64,000 nt of DNA from Posidonia oceanica (GCA_037176725.1 JAZBRS010000014.1:71840501-71904500); one strand, 5' to 3'. Positions 1 to 10,463 are shown, numbered from the stretch's first letter. A program made the numbers and translations. The notes: generated by a model from the sequence alone, not told the origin.

Positions 1-509
1 CATATCTGTTGTTCCATATGGCAATGGGAAGTCAATATCTGGCCGGGCCGCTCCAATTTGAGTCACACCAAGCAGGCCATGAACATCCTCTACTAGGATT
101 GTCGCCTCACAACCCCCAAAGAAGAAAGTGTGAGTCTCAGGACTCCAAAAGGCGCATGAGGCATGAAGCAAGGGCCAGTCCAAGTTAGTGCTCAATAAAT
201 CCAAAAGTCCATCAAAGCGCGTACAGGCCAATACAGATTTCCTTTCTCGAGCCCAAAGCACAAAGTCCTTCACCCAAGTGGAGTAGTAGGGGAAGTCATT
301 ATCAAAGCAAGGTGTTTTGGTAAAATTGAGGATTTCTTGCAGAGAAATTCGAAAGCATGAGGAACAGAGGACTATGAAGGGACCAACGAAGAAGATCATA
401 CCTTCCCCGTCTTGATAAGGGACATCATATGCCCTTCAATCTCTTCCAAAGGTTTTGCAACTCCCTTCTTGTTGTGCATGAAGACATTGGGAACTGAACT
501 AGAAGACAT
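1..509 (-). pseudogene. Antisense ORF1, plant-mobile-domain-like, 5' part
   Basis: Exon 1 (402-509) starts MSSSSVPNVFMHN and ends at an AAG|GTATG donor. A second exon runs from about position 385 to beyond the window edge. It contains a reading frame with STWVKDFVLWARERK, FDGLLDLLSTNLDW and FWSPETHTFFFGGCEATI. This aligns with ORF3, which has LDWVQQFHSWALKKYRER and LWNPLTHTFFSSSGELTI in the same order, so the two are paralogues of the plant-mobile-domain (aminotransferase-like) type. The expected acceptor (TTCATAG|TCC, as in ORF3) does not join in the right frame, so there is either a small indel or a different acceptor near 350. It is transcribed against the LTR of the element. Function is unknown; these domains occur in both transposons and host silencing factors. 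Confidence 0.62.
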
Positions 510-605
510 GAAAGCAAAAGAGAGGAAAAGAAGAAGCACAAATCAGGAAGAAATCAGTAGAGAGGAAAGGGGCGAGTATGCATGAAAATCCAAGGGGCGG
601 CCAAG

Positions 606-860
606 CTTTTATAAGCACAGAAGTGCTGTTGGAAATCCTTCACGCGGGCATTGAGAGAATTTCGCAGCATTCCGGAAGATTAGCCAAGAACAAGAAAGGA
701 AAGAAAAGTTTCTGGGCTCGCTTCGTTGTACGCGAGACGGAGCGTGTCTAACGTTAGCCACGCTGATTGAAGCGTATAACGTTTAGATCAGCTGCCCGGT
801 GTTGGATGTAGAGATCGAAGCGGATAACGTTGGCCGCACCAGATGAGGCGTATAACGTTT
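606..860 (-). promoter_or_regulatory. Predicted promoter of antisense ORF1
   Basis: A minus-strand TATAAAAG lies at 613-606, about 100 bp upstream of the ORF1 ATG at 509. Further upstream, four copies of the palindrome AACGTT stand at 750, 778, 826 and 854, three of them in a GCGTATAACGTT or GCGGATAACGTT context. The same arrangement of AACGTT and GCGT motifs followed by a TATA box precedes ORF2, ORF3 and the TATA box of LTR A. Confidence 0.5.
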
Positions 861-1471
861 TATCAGTGACTTAAGTTACTGAACTTGGCTAGATCGTCCC
901 CTAATCCGTGATTTAGTTGCATGAACCGGTTTTACCCATCCCAGAGGCTTAACTAAGATGAAATACACATGTGAGCATTGGTTTCATATTTTTTTGGACA
1001 TCTGGGCCAGTCGGAATGTCTGGTCGCTCATTTCATCAAGTAAATGGCTCATTAAGGCATCGACGACTTCAAAATTCAATTTTTAAGCTTCTAGATGAAA
1101 TCTTTCCTTATAACCATGTCATTTACATACCATTTCACTTGAGTATGCTGGTTTCAAGTTAACTTGGATTAAGGGCCATTATTTTACCATATTGGTCGCT
1201 TAAGCTCATTTTAGCTTTGAGAAAGGTAATTTAAAAGAAGTATTTGACGAGTTTGCTGAGTGTGCAAATCTATATCATTTCAAAATATACAATTGTTCTA
1301 CAAGGTCACTGGGGCATACCTCTAAAGTACAAAAGCTAAGGAGCACTCTCTCCCTCACCCTTAAGGAGCTGAAGTAGGAGCTGGAGAAGGAGCGGTAGGA
1401 GGACGAGGCGACTGCCGAATAGAAACGCCTGACGGAGCCCTGGAGACGGACCGAGAGTGGTGGCTACCCAA
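861..1471. other. No gene seen (downstream of antisense ORF2)
   Basis: This interval lies between the ORF1 promoter and the stop codon of ORF2. I see no domain, repeat or conserved reading frame. It presumably holds the 3' untranslated region of ORF2. Confidence 0.5.
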
Positions 1472-4400
1472 TCAGCGGCTCGGTACAGAAGGAATGGGCA
1501 CCCCGAGCCTAACGCCAGCAGTAAAGGCAAACCTCCGGTAGTGCCCTAGCTCGAACTCAAGCTGGGAGATAACCCCCGCCATGCTCTGAAGAAAGAAGCA
1601 ATCAAAATGTCAGATACAAGCGAGGACATGGAAGACGTAAAGAAGCACTGAATTGAATCATACCGCCTGAGATTGGGCAATCTCGGTGTCCCTGTCGGCA
1701 ACCTGCTGCTCTAGCTCCCGGATCCGAGCACTACTTGTGGCAACTGTCCCCTCCAGCTCCTCCAACCTCCCGACAGAGGTGGCAGCTATGAAGTCACTAG
1801 CCCGTTCCCTCAGCTCGCTCTCTAAATAAGCAACCTACAAGCAATGGTGTCAGGACCAAGGGAATTTCAAAAGCAGAAATAAAATAAAAGCATGCTTACC
1901 TTCTCCTGGAGATGGGAGATCTCCTCTGAGCGGTCCGGGGGAGGAGCACTACTAGTCGATGGCTGAAAAGAGGGATTTAAGTCAGTTACAATTCATAGTC
2001 AGACTATAAAGGCTACATGTGAAGATACCTAAGAGGCAGAGGCACGCAGGCGATCAATCTCTTCGGTCAAGACAGAGAGCTGCTGGGTCAAGTGGTGCTC
2101 CTGCTGAGCCCGCTCATCCGCCGCCTTGAGCTGCAGAAAAAAGAATGCAAGTCAGCCAAATTGAATTAACAGTCTACAAAATAAAATTCAGAAGCTCACC
2201 GCTATCTCCAGCTGGGTTCGGGAAGACTGAACCTCCTCCAGCAAGGCCGCACGGGACACCACTGCCTCCTCGGGATCTGTGTCCCCCAAAGGAAGGTTCC
2301 CGCGCCCAAGGAAGTGGGACCGGTGGAGATCATCAAAGAAGAAAACTCGCGGTGTATCCACTCGGCCCACACCACCTCGTCCTCCTCTGTGGCATCCGTC
2401 GGAGCAAGAGAACCACGACGGGCCCAGTCCAAGAACTGTGGACCGTAGACGTCCACCCAATGACGAGCACGGTTGCCCCTGCCGTGTGTCTCTCGCCAAA
2501 CTCGGTGAGGAGGAGGTAAAGGCTGAGCCTGCCAGCGTCCTAACTGTCGTAGCGCCCTGCCAATCTACTGGAAGTGACAGTGGTTGTAGTAGTGGATCCA
2601 TACGTCTCGGTCAAAAATGGCCCGATCACGGGCAATCTCGGGGACGTCCGCATGCTCTCCCTCAGCAAATGGATGCCAAACCGCCTGAGAGGAGCAATAC
2701 ATGTCAGCAAGCAACATAAATAAATAAACAGAAGCTAAAATTAAAGTTACCTGAGCCGAGACAAGAAGCTTGAAAAGCAGACGACCGACATAGCGGTTGT
2801 CATCTGTAGGCTCAAGGGCCTACTCAGCAGTGGCCCAGAACATTCCCCAAGGAAAGGGGACACCGGTAGGAGGAACCGGAGGAGGGGCAAGTCGCGTTAA
2901 GGCGAAGTGGTCCCACGCTCACATCTGCACGCAGAACAAGGAAGCTGTTAGCAAGAATATAATATCCAATGCAAGCTTAAATATGCAGATTTACCAGAAG
3001 GAATAGTAGGTTCCCGCCCAGCTAGCAAGAACTGCCATCAGTGAAGCGGAATAAGGTGGAGTACAGGTGCGCCAAGCTGGCCGCACCCCAGGCGTACTCT
3101 CCCACACGCTCCAAGTCAGCCAGGAGAGGAAGGAACCACGCTGAGAGCTTCAAGGAGGAGTGCGAAAAGAGCACCTTCCCGAACAGCACTAGAAGGAAGG
3201 CCCGCAGCTGCTGGTCGGCCTCCATGCCTGGTCCGACTATCGTCTCCGCCAGCTCACTAACTCGGCGAACCACAGAAGTGATCACCACAAGCTGCTCCCC
3301 GCTCATGACTAACTGGCGTCCGACAAGCTCCTGTGCCAAGGCTGAGTAACTCGAGCGCACCCACCCCGTCACTGGTCGGCCCGTGACCCGAAGACCGGTC
3401 AGCCGCACCATGTCCTCCAGGGAGAGGACAAACTCGCCCGCCCTCATGACGATCGAGCTCGTGCGAAAGTTCCACCGCTCTGCGACCGCCTCCAAGAACA
3501 TCGGACGGAGGGGAAAGTCCGGAATGGACAAGAAATGCCCGAATCCCATCTGATCCAGACGCTCCTGCTGGAAGGCATCCAACAAGGCATAGGATTGGTG
3601 GACCTGACCCCAGTAGCAACAGGTCACGGCCGGTGCTCGACTCTGCAAACAAGCAAGAAGAGTCATCGGTCAGGATGAAATAATTGAATAAAATGAGGAA
3701 AAAAAATGAAAAGATGTCAACCTGCCCCTCGAAGCTAGTGTGGCGGTGGCGTACTTTGATCGAGACGCGTCCCCGCACGGTCCCGATGCCTGCACCTCGT
3801 CCCGAGGGATCTGCTCCCACCAGTAGTCCAAGGGATCCCTCGCATCGCCCTCCGCCTCCCGTCGAACGAAGTCGACCATGTTCCGCCACCAACCGTCGTC
3901 CTCACCGAATTGCGCGAGGAAGGGGTCGACCGGCCTCGCCTCTGGCACCTCCGCGGGCCCCTCCTCGTCTAGGTCAATCTCGGGCCTCGCCTCCGAAACC
4001 GTCTCCTCCGAATCCTCGTAACTGAAAGAGCTGCTAGAACCCGAGTCTGCCTCCACCGTCGTCTCTACGGCCTCCCCGGAACCAGAATCCGCCCCCACGG
4101 CATCCCCACTGGCCGCCGCCTCTGCCTCCACAGCGTCGCCACCAGCCGCCACCTCAGCCTCCACGGCACCACCACCGGCAGCCCCTGTTTTTGCTCCCGC
4201 AGCCTCGACATCGCCACTGATCGTTGCCTCAAGCCCTGCCACGGCACCACTGGCCTCCGCCACCTCCGTCGCAGTTCGGTCGGCCTCCACAGCCACCCCA
4301 GTAGCCATTCCAGGATCAGCAACCTCAACCACAGCATCCACGGCCGTAGAACCGGCCTCCACCGGCACGTCCCTGCCTGCCACGGCCTCGCCGGCGACCC

Positions 4401-4536
4401 CTACAGCCCTCGCCGTCATTTCCCCCACCGCTGGGCCAGCAGCCGCCGCCTCCGACGCAACCTCGCCGAAGGGGGAAGGGCCCGTCCGAGCCCTCTTCGC
4501 CGTCCAGGTGTAAAAATGGGAGATTCTCTTCTCCAT
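1472..4536 (-). pseudogene. Antisense ORF2: eight-exon plant-mobile-domain gene with coiled coil, broken by nonsense changes
   Basis: Eight exons with GT-AG borders can be read: 4536-3722, 3640-2995, 2924-2751, 2684-2200, 2130-2029, 1962-1900, 1834-1664 and 1585-1472. Exon 1 starts MEKRISHFYTWTAKRART, then an Ala/Glu/Val-rich low-complexity stretch and an acidic segment. Exon 2 carries the plant mobile domain core (MGFGHFLSIPDFPLRPMFLE, then FVLSLEDMVRLTGLRVTGRP and YAWGAASLAHLYSTLFR). Exons 4-8 encode heptad-rich coiled coil (LTQQLSVLTEEIDRLRA; ARIRELEQQVADRDTEIAQ) and end VPIPSVPSR-stop. Five in-frame stops fall inside exons: TAG 3022, TGA 2919, TAG 2820, TAG 2565 and TAG 2029, each explained by one C-to-T or G-to-A change in CAG or TGG. 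Exon 4 also lacks one base near 2275-2330. The domain is known from transposons and MAIN/MAIL proteins; the role here is unknown. Confidence 0.82.
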
Positions 4537-4643
4537 CGATGTCGCCTTGCCGGAATGAGAAGGAGAGTCGCCGGAAAAGCTCGCTGGTGCCGGAGAAGAA
4601 GAAGAGGAGCAGAACAGATGGCCACCCGTGGCGTAGGATGAGA

Positions 4644-4782
4644 GCTTTATACCTTTCAACGTTGTCTGCATCAATTGTCGCGTCCAACACCTCGGGAAGA
4701 AAGAATGTTATACGCGCCCTATGGCGCGTCCAACGTTTTGCGAGTTAAAACGTTAGCCGCTGGTTTCCCAGCGTACAACGTT
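4644..4782 (-). promoter_or_regulatory. Predicted promoter of antisense ORF2
   Basis: Minus-strand TATAAAGC at 4651-4644 stands about 115 bp before the ATG at 4536. Upstream are AACGTT at 4658, 4732, 4749 and 4777 and a perfect hairpin CGCTGG-TTTC-CCAGCG at 4758-4773. The hairpin is nearly identical to CCGCTGG-TTCT-CCAGCGG in LTR A. Confidence 0.5.
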
Positions 4783-4935
4783 GGATGCTCCATTTTCAGC
4801 GTACAACGCTTTAAGTTCAGGGAAGTATTCTGAATTCTGATACTTTCGTTCAACTCACACAAATTCATTCAAAAGAGACCAAAGAGACGAAATCAATTTT
4901 ATTGATGATAAATGATACATTTCTAACTACATTTT

Positions 4936-6277
4936 CTATCTTTTTGAAGGAAACTCAATGAACAATTTAGGACGCACGTCCTCGTACCAAGCGTCATAAG
5001 TTGCAAGAGAGATGGCTTCGCGGTCCGCGTTCGAGTTCTCCCATGCAGAAAGGACTCGATTTCGCCCCTTCCCGTCCCAAGTACCAGCCTGATAGAAGAC
5101 CTAGATGATGTCCCTAGGGGTGTCCCACAAGCGCGGGAGAATCATATCAGAGAAGCGAGGCAAGGGAGGTATAGCCCGAGGAGTACCCAGCATTGAGAAG
5201 CATCGCTGAGGGTTGTAGCTCACAAACTCAGTCGCCCCAATCAGCGTCAGGAAATACTCTGGGTCAGACACTGTCCTGAAAGATGAGGGGGACTGAAGGA
5301 GTCCATCTGGGACTTGACCTCGCAAGCGCATAAACGGCGAATGAGCTCCTCCAAGGGAAGGCTGGCATCAAGAGCAGGCAGAAGAAAATGCTCCTCCAAC
5401 CAGTGCAGAACTAGGAACGGCGAGCCAAAGAATGGCCCCCCGAGGCAGGCACTGGATAAGCCCCGGATGGTAAAAGCCGAAACAGACTGACTCAAACATT
5501 TCTCTGGGTTGCGCAGGCAGATGCATATGAGCTCATCATGGTAGGCACTAATAGTCAGAGCTTCATTTTGGAAGAGCACCAGTCCCCCAATCAGAATAAA
5601 GACGCATTCCAAGCAAAAAGCCTCAGAGCAGATGCTGTCGCGCTGTTTCTAGAAAAATTTCCAAAAGGAGGAGAGTTTGATACAGCCATCTAGTACCAGG
5701 TCCACCGGCACAACAACAGAGCCAAAGATGCACTTTAAGAGAGAAAAAGAACCTACCACACCGATTGGCAAAAGGTAGGCATCCCTGCAGTAAATGGATA
5801 GGTCGGCATGTCGAGTACCTAAAAGGGCGCTCACCTCCTCCAAAAGGATGGTCAACTCCCCCGAAGAAGAAAAGAACGTGTGAGTCAAAGGATTCCACAG
5901 CCCACAGAGGCCGAAGAGCACCTTTCAGTCAACAGGCTACCGCAACTGGCGAAGAGCTTGACAAAGACTAACCTCTTCCAAGCGCTCCCGATACTTCTTC
6001 AAAGCCCAAGAGTGGAATTGTTGAACCCAGTCCAACTGATAGGCTTTCGAGTCACGGTCATTGTTGGCAGAAGATAGGGACTATGAAGTAAGGAAAAATC
6101 AGCAGAAGTACGAGAATGGGAGTATGGGGAAATGATGAAAACAGGGTGTACCTTCTCATGCACCAAAAGGTTCGCCAAATGGATGGGTATAGCCTCCAGC
6201 CAGAGTTGCAGCATGTCAAAAGGAGAGGAGAAGACGGCCACTTGGAAAGCATGGCACGGGATATCACTCAAATCCAT
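4936..6277 (-). pseudogene. Antisense ORF3: plant-mobile-domain-like gene, broken
   Basis: Exon 1 (6277-6152) starts MDLSDIPCHAFQ and ends LLVHEK at an AAG|GTACAC donor. The intron ends TTCATAG| and exon 2 continues in frame as SLSSANNDRDSKAYQLDW. Recognisable blocks follow in order: LDWVQQFHSWALKKYRER, LWNPLTHTFFSSSGELTI, EEVSALLG, FILIGGLVLFQNEALTISAY, FTIRGLSSACLGGPFFGSPF, LLPALDASLPLEELIRRL, then a C-terminal part ending WYEDVRPKLFIEFPSKR-stop at 4936. Breaks are TAG and TGA replacing two likely Trp codons (LRQLR-stop-PVD-stop-KVLFG), TAG at 5649, TAG at 5101 and a frame change near 5310. It is a paralogue of ORF1 with the same first-exon layout. It reads against the element's LTR. Function unknown. 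Confidence 0.75.
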
Positions 6278-6365
6278 GAGGAGAAGCACAAGCCCTAGCA
6301 AGCAAAAATCAATAAGGAAAGGAAGATAAATGTTTGAACTACAAGATTCAAGCCAAAAGGGGGGT

Positions 6366-6558
6366 CTAATATAGGCCGTGGAGCTTTCATCGGAATGGAA
6401 ACCTAAAGAAAATCGGAGATTTACTGCCAAAACGGTGGTGCCCGAACAGGAAAGACAGCAGCCTATCTCGCGACGTTATACGCTGCCGCTTTGGCGTCCA
6501 ACATTAGACGCAGTGTTTTACCCGTCCAACGTTGAACGCTAACAATCCAGCGTCCAAC
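6366..6558 (-). promoter_or_regulatory. Predicted promoter of antisense ORF3
   Basis: Minus-strand TATATTAG at 6373-6366 is about 96 bp before the ATG at 6277. Upstream lies a hairpin GTTGAACGCT-8 nt-AGCGTCCAAC at 6531-6558, plus GTTATACGCTG near 6475. Both hairpin arms are identical to those of the hairpin at 49378-49406 in LTR B. Confidence 0.5.
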
Positions 6559-6590
6559 AAATCAAGGCAGAATTGAGAGCAAATCAGAAG

Positions 6591-7245
6591 AATCCCAGAG
6601 CACAACCGGGTTAACAAAGCAAGCAAAGCCAAAGAAGTATCCTTTTCGACTCCCTTGGGCAATCCCTTTGGCACGTCATGCTTTATTTTTGACTCCCTTG
6701 GGCAGTCCCCTTGGCACGTCATACTTTATTTTCGGCACCCTTGGGCAGTCCCCTTGGCACGTCATACTTTATTTTCGGCACCCTTGGGCAATCCCCTTGG
6801 CACGTCCTGCTTTATTTTCGACTCCCTTGGGCAATCCCCTTGGCACGTCATGTTTTTTTATTTTCGACTCCCTTGGACAATCCCCCTGGCACGTCATGCT
6901 TTATTTTCGACTCCTTTGGGCAATCCCCTTGGCACGTCATGTCTTTATTTTCGACTCCCTTGGGCAATCCCCTTGGCACGTCATGTTTTTATTTTCGACT
7001 CCCTTGGGCAATCCCCTTGGCACGTCATGTTTTTTATTTTCGACTCCCTTGGGCAATCCCCTTGGCACGTCCTGCTTTGTTTTCGACTCCCTTGGGCAAT
7101 CCCCTTGGCACGTCATGTTTTATTTTCGACTCCCTTGGGCAATCCCCTTGGCACGTCATGTTTTTATTTTTGACTCCCGTGGGCAATCTCCCTGGCATGT
7201 CATGTTTTTATTTCTGACCCCCTTGGGCAATCCCCTTGGCAAATC
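6591..7245. repeat. Minisatellite array 1 (about 43-bp unit, about 14 copies)
   Basis: From 6645 to 7245 a unit of 43-45 bp repeats, with core CTCCCTTGGGCAATCCCCTT followed by GGCACGTCATG and a T/A stretch. Copies differ by single bases and by T-run length. At 6591-6635 one copy of the array-2 unit (AGAGCACAACCGGG) precedes it, so array 1 sits inside array 2. Long apparent reading frames here are by-products of the repeat. Confidence 0.93.
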
Positions 7246-8355
7246 TGAAAGATTCCTGGAGCACAACCGGACAACAAAGCAAGCCCCGGAGCACAACCGG
7301 ACAACAAAGCAAGCCCCGAAGCACAACTGAACAACAAAGCAAACTCCGGAGCACAACCGGACAAACAAAGCAAAATAATCCAAAAGCAGGTACCCGGAGC
7401 ACAACCGGACAAACAAAGCAAACCCAATCTAAAAGATCCCCGGAGCATAACCGGGACACCAAAGCAAAGATCCCCAGAGCATAACCGGGACATCAAAGCA
7501 AAGATCCCCGGAGCATAACCGGGACATCAAAGCAAAGAACCCTGGAGCATGACAACGACAACAAAGCAAATCCCAGAGCACAACCGGACAAACAAAGCAA
7601 AATAATCCAAAAGCAGGTCCCTGGAGCATAACCAAGACACCAAAGCAAAGATCCCCGGAGCATAACCGGGACATCAAAGCAAAGATCCCTAGAGCATAAC
7701 CGGGACATCCAAGCAAAGAACCCCAGAGCATGACCGGGACATCAAAGCAAACCCCAGAGTACAATCGAACAAACAAAGCAAAATAATCCAAAACTAGGAC
7801 CCGGAGCATAACCGAGATACCAAAGCAAAGATCCGCGGAGCATAACCGGGACATCAAAGCAAAGATCCCCGGAGTATAACCGGGACATCAAAGCAAAGAA
7901 CCCCGGAGCATAACCGGGACATCAAAGCAAACCCCAGAGCACAACCGGACAAACAAAGCAAGCCAATCACAAGCAGGTACCCCAGAGCACAACCGGACAA
8001 CAAAGCAAGCCCCGGAGCACAACCGGACAACAAAGCAAGCCCCGGAGCACGACTGGACAAACAAAGCAACCCCAGAGCACAACCGGACAAACAAAGCAAA
8101 ACCAATCAACAGCAAGATCCCCGGAGCATAACCGGGACATCAAAGCAAAGATCCTCGGAGCATAACCGGGACATCAAAGCAAAGAACCCTGGAGCATAAC
8201 CGGACAACAAAGCAAGCCCCGGAGCACAACCGGACAACAAAGCAAGCCCCGGAGCACGACCGGACAAACAAAGCAACCCCGGAGCACAACCGGACAAACA
8301 AAGCAAAACCAATCAACAGCAAGATCCCCAGAGCACAACCGGGTCAACAAAGCAA
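7246..8355. repeat. Minisatellite array 2 (about 28-48-bp unit, about 31 copies)
   Basis: The unit is built on CCCCGGAGCACAACCGG followed by ACAACAAAGCAAG. A variant subtype reads GGAGCATAACCGGGACATC followed by AAAGCAAAGATC. I count about 31 occurrences of the AAAGCAA core. The two subtypes are interspersed in blocks, which suggests expansion of multi-unit segments. Confidence 0.93.
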
Positions 8356-8730
8356 AGCCAACGGTATTAGTGAACCCACTGTTCACTAACTCCCGGGTCA
8401 GAAGATGATGGTCCCCATCGAGAATGTAGGCAACATTCAATGAAAGGACACTTGATTCTGACGAATAAAGCCAACGGTATTAATGGACTCATCATTCATT
8501 GATTCCGGGTCACAAGATGACGGTCTCTGTCGAGAATGTAGGCAACATTCAATGAAAGGACACCTAATTGTGACAAATAGAGCCAACGCAGTCGACAGAG
8601 AAGAGATCATTTCCCCTTTTGCCTGGGAGCATCATGGACCTCTCGCTCACCAACCCGCGTATCATGAGACGATGGTCCCCTGGGAGAGTGTAGGCTACAC
8701 TCGAGGAAAGGGCACCAGATCATGACAAAT
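8356..8730. repeat. Three diverged copies of a 110-150-bp unit
   Basis: The phrases GCCAACGGTATTA, GGGTCA-AGATGA-GGTC, GAGAATGTAGGCAACATTCA and GAAAGGACAC recur at 8358-8468 and 8470-8580. They recur again, more diverged and longer, at 8581-8730. The block links array 2 to the array at 8951. Confidence 0.8.
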
Positions 8731-8950
8731 TGCATTCACGCATGTGACAGTCTACCATGGGTGGTGAGAAAAATTCCTGAGCCAACCCGGTATCCAAATT
8801 AAAGCCGGCGATGATGGAGGAACCTCATTACCTAGGGTCATGCATTGCATATCATGACCTTTTTTTCCATTCCCGTCAGCACGCATCCATGCATAGCGCA
8901 TTGTATTGCATTCACATCGAGTGGTCGTCAGAATCATTAGCTATCCATCC

Positions 8951-9175
8951 TTTTAGTTTGACCCCTGTGGGCAATTCCCATGGCACGTCTTTTAGTTTGA
9001 CCCCCGCGGGTATTCCCCGTGGCACGTCTTTTAGTTTGACCCCAGTGGACAATCCCTGTGGCAGTGTCTTTTAGTTTGACCCCTGCGGGCAATCCCCGTG
9101 GCAGTGTCCTTTAGTTTGACCCCCACGGGCCATCCCCGTGGTATGTCGTTAGTTTGTTCCCCTTGGCCGTGTTTC
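8951..9175. repeat. Minisatellite array 3 (about 40-bp unit, 6 copies), related to array 1
   Basis: Six copies start TTTTAGTTTGACCCC and continue with a variable GGGCAATCCCCGTGGCA-type core. The core resembles that of array 1 (TTGACTCCCTTGGGCAATCC), so both probably descend from one ancestral unit. Some copies form a short inverted repeat (CCACGGG-ccat-CCCCGTGG). Confidence 0.9.
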
Positions 9176-9306
9176 TTTAGCTAACCCTCTTTGTGTCCCG
9201 TCCAAGTCTGGTGGCAGCAGACATTGGATTTCATTTAGTACCCCCAGGTAGCGCCACACGGGAGTATCGTCTCGCCTTGTAGATAGCTTCGTGCCAAAGC
9301 CATCTT

Positions 9307-9321
9307 CAAGGAAGGGCAATC
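9307..9321 (+). other. Likely polypurine tract before LTR A
   Basis: CAAGGAAGGGCAATC directly precedes the LTR start TGTAGATACCCC. A purine-rich tract at this place is where plus-strand synthesis starts in retrotransposons, and it marks LTR A as a 3' LTR. Confidence 0.5.
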
Positions 9322-9537
9322 TGTAGATACCCCGTTTTGGCATTCCCTTCATGTTAGTATAGTCCCTTGCATTAGGTCGCTCTTAGAAGCCCTCCGCCCA
9401 TTCCAGAATGTCTCACTTAAGCCAAATGTTTCTCTCAAGTCCAAAATGCTATCATTATCTAAGCCCCAAATGTTGGCAACCTGAGTGTTCTTCACGTCCT
9501 GACCAAATTTGGAAGTTAAACTGATTAAGGGTGTTGT

Positions 9538-9890
9538 CCGCTGGTTCTCCAGCGGCTAACATTGGCTGCTAGTTTTCCAGCGTCCAATGTGGCAACCTAG
9601 TCAGTCCAAAGCTTTCCTTATTTGGCCTAATCTAAAAATCATGTTTTTACCTTCTTTGGAACCTGTTGACCGGTCAAAGCCATTAAAGCCGAGTTTAATC
9701 GCACTTAAAGACTCCTTAATTGGAGAATCTTCTCTAATCCTAGCAGTTATGCCTCAGAGGTCGTTATACGTGGGGACTCTCGCTTATAACGTTATACGTT
9801 GGTTTTCTAGCGTATAACACTTCTGAAACAGGAAACTCTGCTGACTTGGCATTTGTGTCCTTTCTTGTTTCTCCCCTACTTCTATAAAAG
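9538..9890 (+). promoter_or_regulatory. LTR A U3 promoter: hairpin cluster and TATA box
   Basis: Three inverted repeats precede the TATA box: CCGCTGG-TTCT-CCAGCGG (9538-9555), ACATTGG...CCAATGT (9559-9590) and GTTATACG...CGTATAAC (9791-9818), with another GTTATACG at 9763. TATAAAAG lies at 9883-9890, followed by CAGGGGTACCCC. LTR B has the same order with a different arm sequence (GTTGAACG) and TATAAAAG at 49748. Confidence 0.6.
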
Positions 9891-10434
9891 CAGGGGTACC
9901 CCCACAGAGTTCAAGGCCGGAATTTTGAGAGAGAAAAGTAGTGGTGGAATTTTTGGAACTCACATGCTCTCTTGAGATTAAAAATCTTAGAGAAGTGAGG
10001 TCCTTAAGAATCGAAAGAGAGAAGAGAGATTTTGAAAGGGGGAGAGTCTTCGAAAAGCTTGAGTGTCCTTTTGTCGTTGTTGGCTTCATGTCAACACAGT
10101 TTGCACCTTGTGCATAGACAGAGGGGACTCTATTTCATTTGTTTCCTTTTCATTTCTGATATCACATGTTTAATTCCGTGGCATAATCAAGCATTTTTAT
10201 TTTCAAAGTTCATATATTGTTTTAGCTAGGCATACATCTCTATTAGTTGCAACCGGGGGGATCAAACCCCTCAGGTACGTATCTCACTACGCTTTCTTTA
10301 TTTTCTTTTCTACTAATTCTGGATAGGTTACTACACATATTGATCCATCTTTATATTGTTTTGTTTCTTTTGCTATGCTAACGTTTGTCATACAAGGAGG
10401 AAGAAGGAAGAAAGAGTTCACCAAGCACGGGCAC

Positions 10435-10463
10435 CCTTGGGCAACGCTGGCGTTGTCCCAAGG
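10435..10463 (+). other. Conserved hairpin near the LTR A 3' end
   Basis: CCTTGGGCAACG pairs with CGTTGTCCCAAGG across a CTGG loop, with one unpaired T. LTR B has the same element at 50200-50228, with one change that keeps pairing through a G-U pair. It probably acts as RNA structure in the R/U5 region; the role is unknown. Confidence 0.6.

Noticed and set aside
971..1162. 63-codon plus-strand frame
   Set aside because: Chance length, no similarity recognised, lies in the 3' region of antisense ORF2.
6655..7330. Overlapping open frames of 168-220 codons with repeating peptides
   Set aside because: They arise because the 43-bp minisatellite happens to lack stops in several frames. No start context or family supports a protein.
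6591..8350. Repeat-spacer pattern resembling a CRISPR array
   Set aside because: Units are contiguous and degenerate without unique spacers, and the genome is eukaryotic.
7156..8440. Minus-strand Cys/Leu-rich frames
   Set aside because: Same cause: frames read through array 2, changing register with unit length.
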